64,000 nt of DNA from UBA5109 sp963975155 (GTDB lineage: Bacteria; Pseudomonadota; Gammaproteobacteria; Pseudomonadales; Pseudohongiellaceae). This document shows, in pieces, positions 16,676 to 23,621 of this stretch. The DNA lies in assembly GCA_963975155.1 (NCBI GenBank), contig CAXBFG010000003.1:1-64000 (forward strand), given 5' to 3'. Position 1 is the stretch's first letter. Every line of letters begins with the position of its first letter. The notes beneath the pieces were generated by a model. The model was not told the DNA's origin, searched no databases, and was given only the letters and a program-made list of their open reading frames with translations. The position numbers and the translations under genes were made by a program.

Positions 16676-19009
16676 ATGAGAACTTTCTATTTGTTGCTTT
16701 TCTTGCTGGTTCTGCCCTTACAGAGCCCTGTATTGCTGGCCCAGAGTTCTCCGGCCATTAACAGAGCCGTCAATAACCTCAACACCCAGCGTGACATAGA
16801 GCTTAGCACAGAAGAGTTATTGCAGATGCCGGCTCAACTGGCAGCCTTCGACAGCAATAATGATGGCATGCTCGACAGTAATGAACTGGGTTTGGGTAGA
16901 ACCGGTAATCTGGACGAAGCTACTGAAGATATCCTGCTGGGTACCCTCGATCAGAATGGTGACTGGATGCTCTCGGCTGAAGAAATTGCAGGGTCTTTCA
17001 TGCGTATGCTGGCTCTGGATAAGGATAACAGTGGCTCACTGATCAATCAGGAACTGGTGATGCCGGAAAGCGGCTTTGGCGGCGGGCGTTTTCGGGGCGG
17101 TTTTGGGGGGCGCTCTAGCGCATCGGGTAACAATATTTATCCGGCGCCAGAAACTATGGATCCGCGTGACGGCAAGGCTAAGATTCCTGATCGGACGACC
17201 TTTCAGGAACTGTCCTATCAGGGCGAAGATGTTTCGATCGATACCGGTTTGATTAGCCTGGAATATATAAAGTTTGTGATCACCGGAGCCGACACCAATA
17301 GTCCACAAACCTATTTTATGAATACAGTGCGACACCGGAACCATACCAGTTTTATGCGTAACTACGGCATGAACTCCAGAGCCGGCATGGGAGATAACGA
17401 TGGCAAGTTAATGCGCGGGGTACTGGTTTACAGGCCACTGCTGCAAGCGCCAAATGGTGAAGCCGGTCTTTATACCTATGAATTTGAGCCCTTTGATCGC
17501 TATGACTATGAATTACTGCAGGTGGCACATGATGAACTGGTGCGCAATGCGCCAATTCTGGAAGGCAAGCTGGCTTATCACCCTATGCCTGCCGCTGTCA
17601 GTCTCTATGAAAGTCAGCGCAGTGAGTTTGCAGCGGCCAATTTGTCGGTATTTATGGATGGTGATGAGTTTTCAGATATCGCTTACCTGCCACTGAATGA
17701 AGCCGAGGGTTTCGGCACTCTGCGTCTTATGCAGCTTGATGAGCGTCCGGGTGCACGTGATGTCGTATTGTATGAAACTCTGCCCAATGAGATGCCTCAT
17801 GTTGCCGGCATCATTACCGGTTTTCGACAGACGCCACTTTCCCATGTCAATCTACGAGCCGTGCAGGACAACATTCCCAATGCCTATATTCGTAATGCCA
17901 ATGAACTGGATTCAATCAGAGATCTGATTGGCCGCTATGTTTACTATCGTGTAGCGGCAGACGGTTATGAAATCCGTGAAGCATCAAGAGCCGAAGTGGA
18001 AAATCATTTTGCTGGACTGCGTCCCGCTGTACCACAGACCCCACCGCGCGATCTCAGCGTAAGAACTATTCGTCCACTTGTGCAGGTGGGCTTTGCAGAT
18101 TCCAGCAGTGTCGGTGTCAAGGCTGCCAATGTTGCTACGCTACAAGGCATGGGCTTTCCTGCACAGGCAATTCCGGATGGCTTCGCGGTGCCATTTTATT
18201 TTTACGATGAGTTTATGAAATTCAATAACTTTTATGCTGACGTTGAGCGCATGATGGACCTGAATAATTTCGAAAAAGATGCAGGCTTGCGTGAACGTGT
18301 ACTGGGAATTCTTCGCGATGGCATTGAAGAAGGAGAGATGCCGGACTGGATGCTCGATGCTCTGGCAGCCATGCAGGGAAGCTTTCCATCAGACATGCCA
18401 ATTCGTTTGCGCTCCAGCACCAATAACGAAGACCTGCCTGGTTTCAGTGGCGCCGGTTTGTATGACTCCTTTACCCACAGGCCGGACGAAGGTCATATAG
18501 CCAAATCGGTCAAACAGGTTTTTGCCTCACTGTGGAATTTCCGGGCTTTTGAGGAACGGGAATTCTATAAGATTGATCATTACTCAGCGGCGATGGGCAT
18601 ACTGGTGCATCCGAATTATGATGATGAAGCGGCCAATGGTGTGGCGGTCAGCGATGACATTGTTTATGAAGTACCGGGCGTGAATCCTGGTCGTACTTAT
18701 TATGTAAATGTTCAGATCGGTGAAGACCTCGTTACTAATCCAGAGGACGCATCCATTCCTGAAGAAGTATTGTTGAATTCAGCTTTGCCTGTCAAAGATC
18801 GGCTGATCAATCGTTCCAATCGTACTGATGTCGTTTTACTTAACGCTGAAGACAAGCAGGGCTTAAGAGATTATCTGAATCGTATTCATAACGGTTTTCG
18901 TGAACTTTATGGTGTCGAAGCCGGTGAGCAGTTCGCCATGGAAATTGAATTCAAGATTACCTATGACGGCGTGCTGGCTATCAAGCAGGCAAGGCCCTGG
19001 GTGTATTGA
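16676..19009 (+). CDS. Secreted EF-hand protein with PEP/water-dikinase-like domains
   Basis: A 777-aa protein with a Sec signal (MRTFYLLLFLLVLPLQSPVLLAQ). I chose the ATG at 16676 over an in-frame TTG at 16667. Three EF-hand loops follow at about residues 59-71, 97-109 and 127-139 (DSNNDGMLDSNEL, DQNGDWMLSAEEI, DKDNSGSLINQEL), then a Gly/Arg-rich linker. Around 370-405 is a phosphohistidine-like swivel (GIITGFRQTPLSHVNLRAVQ), and after it, to the end, a PPDK_N-type ATP-binding domain (RLRSSTNNEDLPGFSGAG). There is no PEP-binding TIM barrel, and the swivel precedes the ATP domain, the order known from glucan water dikinases. Calcium binding is probable; activity outside the cytoplasm, where ATP is scarce, is puzzling. 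Confidence 0.7.
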   Translation: MRTFYLLLFLLVLPLQSPVLLAQSSPAINRAVNNLNTQRDIELSTEELLQMPAQLAAFDSNNDGMLDSNELGLGRTGNLDEATEDILLGTLDQNGDWMLSAEEIAGSFMRMLALDKDNSGSLINQELVMPESGFGGGRFRGGFGGRSSASGNNIYPAPETMDPRDGKAKIPDRTTFQELSYQGEDVSIDTGLISLEYIKFVITGADTNSPQTYFMNTVRHRNHTSFMRNYGMNSRAGMGDNDGKLMRGVLVYRPLLQAPNGEAGLYTYEFEPFDRYDYELLQVAHDELVRNAPILEGKLAYHPMPAAVSLYESQRSEFAAANLSVFMDGDEFSDIAYLPLNEAEGFGTLRLMQLDERPGARDVVLYETLPNEMPHVAGIITGFRQTPLSHVNLRAVQDNIPNAYIRNANELDSIRDLIGRYVYYRVAADGYEIREASRAEVENHFAGLRPAVPQTPPRDLSVRTIRPLVQVGFADSSSVGVKAANVATLQGMGFPAQAIPDGFAVPFYFYDEFMKFNNFYADVERMMDLNNFEKDAGLRERVLGILRDGIEEGEMPDWMLDALAAMQGSFPSDMPIRLRSSTNNEDLPGFSGAGLYDSFTHRPDEGHIAKSVKQVFASLWNFRAFEEREFYKIDHYSAAMGILVHPNYDDEAANGVAVSDDIVYEVPGVNPGRTYYVNVQIGEDLVTNPEDASIPEEVLLNSALPVKDRLINRSNRTDVVLLNAEDKQGLRDYLNRIHNGFRELYGVEAGEQFAMEIEFKITYDGVLAIKQARPWVY

Positions 19010-19215
19010 AGGTGTTACCAAATTTTATAATTTTATATTGAGTATTCGAAAACTAAATTTTCGATAAATGGACTTATCGATACTTATGCTAAAGTCTGCT
19101 TTCGGTCAGAAACGGACTCTCAACAGTCATAAGACTAGCTAAATGACAACATTTTATTGCCGTATGAAAACCTAAATTAGGCGCGAGTACGAAAGTGATT
19201 TCGTTTACCAATAAT
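19010..19215. other. Convergent intergenic region without genes
   Basis: AT-rich, 206 bp, between the EF-hand protein gene (plus) and the M28 peptidase gene (minus). The only structure I see is the short inverted repeat ACGAAA / TTTCGT at about 19189-19204, which could serve as a weak 3' hairpin for the peptidase transcript. Confidence 0.4.
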
Positions 19216-21480
19216 TCAAAACGAAACTTCTGAAATCAAGTATGACTGATCCCCTCGACTTTCCCCTCGACTTTGTGACGAAGTTAGCCCTCTACGAAGA
19301 CGCGTAAGGACCTCAGCACTGTCAGGCAGTTGTGTGGATATATCCATAAGAACGGCATCGACTCTATCTGAATTTGCAAAAAATAAACGCAACTCTAGAT
19401 CACTGTCGTAAACTCTAATTATATTGAGAACATAGTACCCAGCGTTGGCACCCTGCGTTGCAACTTGAGCATTATAACGTCGACCGCTCAGTTCAAAATC
19501 GATGAGTTCTGCGCTTTCGGGGATCAATAATCGGAAAGAATCCGCCTCACGGAGGCTATCAAGACGGATGGCCACACTTCTTCCTATACCTTCTTGTTGC
19601 TCGTTAATAACTGCCAGCTGTGGTGCCAACCAGCCAGATGAGATCGCTTCAGCCCAATTCTTCATGGTGTCGCTGGAATATGCGAGCAACCCCCTTGGCT
19701 GATCCGAGAAATTCATTGCTGTAGCCAACTCTCCAGTAATGGGATTAGGGCTTTGCAATTGGTAATAACTACTGTCCTGATCCAGATTTTCATAGTAAGT
19801 TATATTCACAAACTGCGGACGGTATTCAGAATGCAGAGGTAGAAATTTTGTACTTGCAACTGATACAAACATGAACAACAGTGATGCCAGCAACCCCCAC
19901 TTTAGGTTTAACCCCTTTAGCAAAGGCATGATTGCCACAAAGAAGAGCGCAATAAATGGAAAGGTTGCCACGATGAGTCTGTAGCCCTGAGTCTGTTCCA
20001 AGAAGAATACAAAACCTATGGTCATCGGGATGCATACTACTATCGTCAACAGATACAACCACGGCCTACGATGCTCCAAAATAAAGCCCGCAATCGCAAG
20101 TAAAAGACTCGCTAACAATGTGGGTAGCAATAAAACATTTGCAGCATCGGGAAAATAGATTACCAGGCCTATCGACATGAAAAGCCACAAACTCCATACA
20201 CCGATCAGCATATCCGTGCGTTGCAGATATCGATTACTAATACTGCACACCAGTAAACCTCCACTCAAGGACGCAAACAACAAGGTTAAGCGATATGACA
20301 AATCATGGGCTGGCCAGGAAATTGGAGTTCCTACTATTTTTTCAATAAGAAAGAATGCTCCATAGGCAAACACTGACACTGAGACAATGAGCAAAAGCGA
20401 AGTTAACCAGCTTAGCGCTATGCCTTTGTATGAAGGCTTTAATTTATAAATGGCAAGCGCCAACAATAGCGCTGAAATAAGGATGAGATACACACTCATC
20501 CCAGATTCCCACTGTATCCATACATTGTACACTTCACCAAAGATTACTTGCCCGCCGAGATCACTGAAATCCGAGTTTGCCAGGCTCCTCACCAATGGCA
20601 GAATATTCTCTCCATGATGCTGAATCGTACGGAGGTCAATGTTGCTCAAGTTGTCATTAGGAGTGTGGTAATGGTTTCGCTCGCCAGCAAACGCAAAATC
20701 TACACCAGGAACTCCCATGCTTTGTGGGACGCTGAAATCAGTGTCATTAGGCATGCGTTTGAAAATCTCGTTGATAAATGAGAACCCGTAGGGGGCCGAG
20801 GTTTCCTCGGCAATTGTTCTGATAAGCAATTGATTGGCGCCACTGGTTCTCAGTATCATGCTAGGTCCGGTAGAGCCACTGCCTTCTATATTCAGAACCA
20901 GCGATACATTCTCTGCCAGCGGGTGTTGACGAAAGAAGGCCTCGGCCCCCAATAACCCCAATTCTTCACCATCGGTTAGTAATAAATAAATAGGATGTTC
21001 GAATTGCTCATCTAGGATTAAGGCACGGGCCGTTTCGAGGATAGCTGCTACCCCAGCCCCGTCGTCTCCAATTCCGGCTGACATGGGCACAGAGTCATAA
21101 TGCGCCATTAGTGCGATAGCATAGCCATTTGACCGACCAGGAATGATGCCAATTATATTTTCAACATACGCACAATTGGGTAGCGTAATCATAATCAAAC
21201 CACAGGACCAAGTAGCCTGCTCAATGTGTTCTATCCCGAGGACATCCAGCTCCGCCTGAAGACGGAGCTTGATTATCTTGTTCTGCTCCGAACCGGTCGG
21301 ATGAGGAATCTCTTCTTCCAACAGAGTACTGAGCACGTTATAGGCACGCTCTGCAGAAAATTGATTAGCGGGTGCTGTTTCCGGCTTAACTACTGGGGCG
21401 CCTGACATCACATGATTGATTATGAAAAGCACTATTGTCATAACAATAGCGGCAATGGGAAGTCCTTTGTCCTCTAGCAT
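19216..21480 (-). CDS. Membrane-anchored M28 family metallopeptidase
   Basis: A 754-aa protein with an N-terminal anchor (IAAIVMTIVLFIINHVM), an M28 aminopeptidase domain (about 40-310), 8-9 hydrophobic segments (about 335-580) and a C-terminal beta-rich domain (about 590-754). The two-zinc site is complete: His-x-Asp in LMAHYDSVPMSAGIGDDG with the bridging Asp, Glu-Glu in LLTDGEELGLLGAEA, a later acidic ligand, and the final His in GERNHYHTPNDN. The plan matches the ERMP1/Fxna/Pff1 family, so it probably trims peptides outside the membrane. It does not belong to any neighbouring pathway. Confidence 0.85.
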   Translation of the reverse strand: MLEDKGLPIAAIVMTIVLFIINHVMSGAPVVKPETAPANQFSAERAYNVLSTLLEEEIPHPTGSEQNKIIKLRLQAELDVLGIEHIEQATWSCGLIMITLPNCAYVENIIGIIPGRSNGYAIALMAHYDSVPMSAGIGDDGAGVAAILETARALILDEQFEHPIYLLLTDGEELGLLGAEAFFRQHPLAENVSLVLNIEGSGSTGPSMILRTSGANQLLIRTIAEETSAPYGFSFINEIFKRMPNDTDFSVPQSMGVPGVDFAFAGERNHYHTPNDNLSNIDLRTIQHHGENILPLVRSLANSDFSDLGGQVIFGEVYNVWIQWESGMSVYLILISALLLALAIYKLKPSYKGIALSWLTSLLLIVSVSVFAYGAFFLIEKIVGTPISWPAHDLSYRLTLLFASLSGGLLVCSISNRYLQRTDMLIGVWSLWLFMSIGLVIYFPDAANVLLLPTLLASLLLAIAGFILEHRRPWLYLLTIVVCIPMTIGFVFFLEQTQGYRLIVATFPFIALFFVAIMPLLKGLNLKWGLLASLLFMFVSVASTKFLPLHSEYRPQFVNITYYENLDQDSSYYQLQSPNPITGELATAMNFSDQPRGLLAYSSDTMKNWAEAISSGWLAPQLAVINEQQEGIGRSVAIRLDSLREADSFRLLIPESAELIDFELSGRRYNAQVATQGANAGYYVLNIIRVYDSDLELRLFFANSDRVDAVLMDISTQLPDSAEVLTRLRRGLTSSQSRGESRGDQSYLISEVSF

Positions 21481-22077
21481 AATTATGCCTACTTTATAAA
21501 GATCCTGTTTTTTCGGGGTAGTATTGGTAACGTTCGCTTTGGGTCGATAGCAGACATATTAACAACGTTAAAAATAAAATCCATCCAAGGTCTGCTTTTG
21601 ATAGAAAGGAGACGTTAACAAGTTGTCCCATAGGGAAGATACTGGGTCAATAAAATTAATAGGCTATGAAAAAAGGTAGTTTATAACAATGGGACAGTTC
21701 GTGAGTCTAACTTATTAATTTAGAATAATTATTTAAGAATAGAATAACAGGCTTCGAACCAGTTGATTGGAAGTTTGAACCTTTACAAGCATGCCAATTC
21801 AAAAAATGTTCGCTTAAAAGATTTAGTGTAATTCTATTATCAAGTTACTCTGACCCCTTTGATTCATTTTCCTCATACCAATTGATAAAATCTGCCGGAT
21901 AACACGGTTTACTCTTCCTAGTACCAATTTTGATGTCGATTCTTTACTATTAAGACATGGGTCATTTAGTCAAAGACTCTGACTAACTGTCTGGTACGTG
22001 CCGGATGAAAGTGAACAATTCACCTGCGGCAGGTGATATAAGAATAACAATGATAAATCTGAAGCAGACATTGTGTA
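21481..22077. other. 597-bp gene-free region with repeat-like sequence
   Basis: No credible coding sequence. It includes an 8-bp inverted repeat (TGTCCCAT 21624-21631 / ATGGGACA 21689-21696), the stretch TTACTCTGACCCCTTTGATT (21845-21864), whose complement resembles a motif I associate with dispersed repeats in related genomes, and a 15-bp palindrome at 22021-22035. It separates the M28 gene from the divergent oxygenase operon and should hold that operon's promoter. Confidence 0.4.
22021..22035. promoter_or_regulatory. 15-bp palindrome in the leader of the oxygenase operon
   Basis: CACCTG-CGG-CAGGTG is a perfect 6-bp inverted repeat with a 3-bp centre, 42 bp ahead of the first gene of the 22-26 kb cluster. 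It could be an operator for a dimeric regulator or an RNA hairpin in the 5' UTR. No local regulator gene is present. Confidence 0.35.
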
Positions 22078-22857
22078 ATGAATAAAAACAAACTGGAAAT
22101 TTCTTTTGTCGAGCGTATGAGAACTGAAGCCTTGGGGTCCAGTGCGGTACATCACCCCTATTTACGTGCTTTGAGCCATGGTGATTTACCAGACTTCGAT
22201 TGGGCGCTTAAAGACTTTGCTTATCAGTACGGCGTATACAGTAGTGGGTTTGTTAAATATTTGTCTGCGGTGATAGAGCGCCTTAGTTGTGAAGAGCACA
22301 GGAGGATTCTTCAGGAAAATCTTGCTGAGGAGCAGGGAAATCCGCACGATATTGAACTCCCCTCAGATGTTCTGGCGAGTATAAAAGGGCAGCCCCATAC
22401 AGTTTTATATCAGCGTTTTCAGCAAGCACTGGGCATTAATGATACATTCAAAAAAAATAACTTAGAATGTCACGCAGCTCTGAATTGGAGTCAGCAGTTT
22501 TTAGAATTGTGCGAAGTTAACGAATACGTCGGTGTAGGTGCGATTGGTATTGGTACCGAACTTATTGTCTCTAGTATTTACCGGCAAATTCTAGACGCTC
22601 TCAAGACGCATAGCCATCTGACAAAATCGCAGCGTGTGTTTTTTGATTTACACAGTGATTGTGACGACCATCATGCGGCGCAAATTCTTTTAATTGTCAA
22701 AGAACTCGCGAATAACTCAGAGGCTTGCGAACAGATTGAATACGGCGTTAGAAACGCCATCGAAATGCGGACAGCCTTTTGGGATGCGATGCTTAATCGC
22801 GCGCTTAATTGTAAGAACTTAACCGCTACCAGTACTGAGGAATTATCCCTTGTTTGA
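22078..22857 (+). CDS. Heme-oxygenase-like diiron oxygenase (TenA/PqqC-like, HDO)
   Basis: A 259-aa all-helical protein. The stretch ENLAEEQGNPHDIELPSDVL (about 80-100) matches the conserved acidic helix of iron-containing redox enzymes related to PqqC, UndA, BesC and SznF. Further candidate metal ligands are Glu161 (GIGTELIVSSIY) and the cluster FFDLHSDCDDHHAAQILL (about 188-205). These enzymes use O2 and a diiron site for decarboxylation, desaturation, N-oxygenation or C-C cleavage. The stop overlaps the start of the next gene by 8 bp, so it is part of an operon with a methyltransferase and an adenylation-carrier protein. The substrate is unknown. Confidence 0.72.
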   Translation: MNKNKLEISFVERMRTEALGSSAVHHPYLRALSHGDLPDFDWALKDFAYQYGVYSSGFVKYLSAVIERLSCEEHRRILQENLAEEQGNPHDIELPSDVLASIKGQPHTVLYQRFQQALGINDTFKKNNLECHAALNWSQQFLELCEVNEYVGVGAIGIGTELIVSSIYRQILDALKTHSHLTKSQRVFFDLHSDCDDHHAAQILLIVKELANNSEACEQIEYGVRNAIEMRTAFWDAMLNRALNCKNLTATSTEELSLV

Positions 22858-23599
22858 CACTGAAAAAGTTTACGATAGTAACGCCGGAAAATGGTTGCGC
22901 CTTGAACCCAGCTCCCTGTCAGACTTTACTGCACGTCCAAAGGTCTTCGAAGCTTGCGGCGACCTGGATAATAAATCTGTATTGGATATTGGTTGTGGAG
23001 AGGGTTACGTCGCACGAGAGTTGAAGCGGCGTGGCGCTGGTGAATACCTTGGACTGGATTTATCCTCGCAAATGATTGAGGCTGCCAAACAGCAAGAGGC
23101 GAAAGACCGGTACGGTATAGAATTTCAAGCTTGCAATGTTGTGGAGTTTAAACCTGATAGACACTTCGATCTTTGTGTTGCCGTATTCCTGTTTAATTAT
23201 TTAAGCGTAGGGGAGATGCAAAAAGTTTTCTCAATGGTATATGACGCTTTGTCTGAAAATGGTGATTTTATTTTCAGTGTTCCACACCCTTTCTTTCCTT
23301 TTGTTCGTTCAGGTAATAGTCCGCCTTTTTACTTTTCATCATCGGATAAGAACTATTTTGCCGATGTAAACCAGCAGTTTGAGGGTGAAATATGGAAACG
23401 TAATGGCGAGCCTTTGCATGTGCAGTGCGTACATAAAACGTTTACGGATTATTTTCAGGCCCTTAAAAAATCCGGCTTTTCTACAATGCCAGAAATTGAA
23501 GAGCTGACTGTTACAGCTGAACTGATAGAAATGGATAAGGATTTCTTTGCTCCTCTGTTGAACGAGCCTTTGCATGTACTCTTTAAAGTTACAAAATGA
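22850..23599 (+). CDS. Class I SAM-dependent methyltransferase
   Basis: A 249-aa protein with motif I VLDIGCGEGYVARELKRRG and the acidic residue ending strand beta2 (EYLGLDLSSQMIEAAK), then FDLCVAVFLFNYL (motif IV-like). A TTG start is chosen because GAGG lies 9 bp upstream and no later start keeps motif I. The frame overlaps the oxygenase gene by 8 bp, implying coupled translation. It resembles the ubiE/tehB-like small-molecule methyltransferases. By context it probably methylates the product of the oxygenase or a carrier-bound acid; this is inference. Confidence 0.82.
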   Translation: MFDTEKVYDSNAGKWLRLEPSSLSDFTARPKVFEACGDLDNKSVLDIGCGEGYVARELKRRGAGEYLGLDLSSQMIEAAKQQEAKDRYGIEFQACNVVEFKPDRHFDLCVAVFLFNYLSVGEMQKVFSMVYDALSENGDFIFSVPHPFFPFVRSGNSPPFYFSSSDKNYFADVNQQFEGEIWKRNGEPLHVQCVHKTFTDYFQALKKSGFSTMPEIEELTVTAELIEMDKDFFAPLLNEPLHVLFKVTK

Positions 23600-23621
23600 T
23601 AAGTAAGGTGTAAACGTCTAC

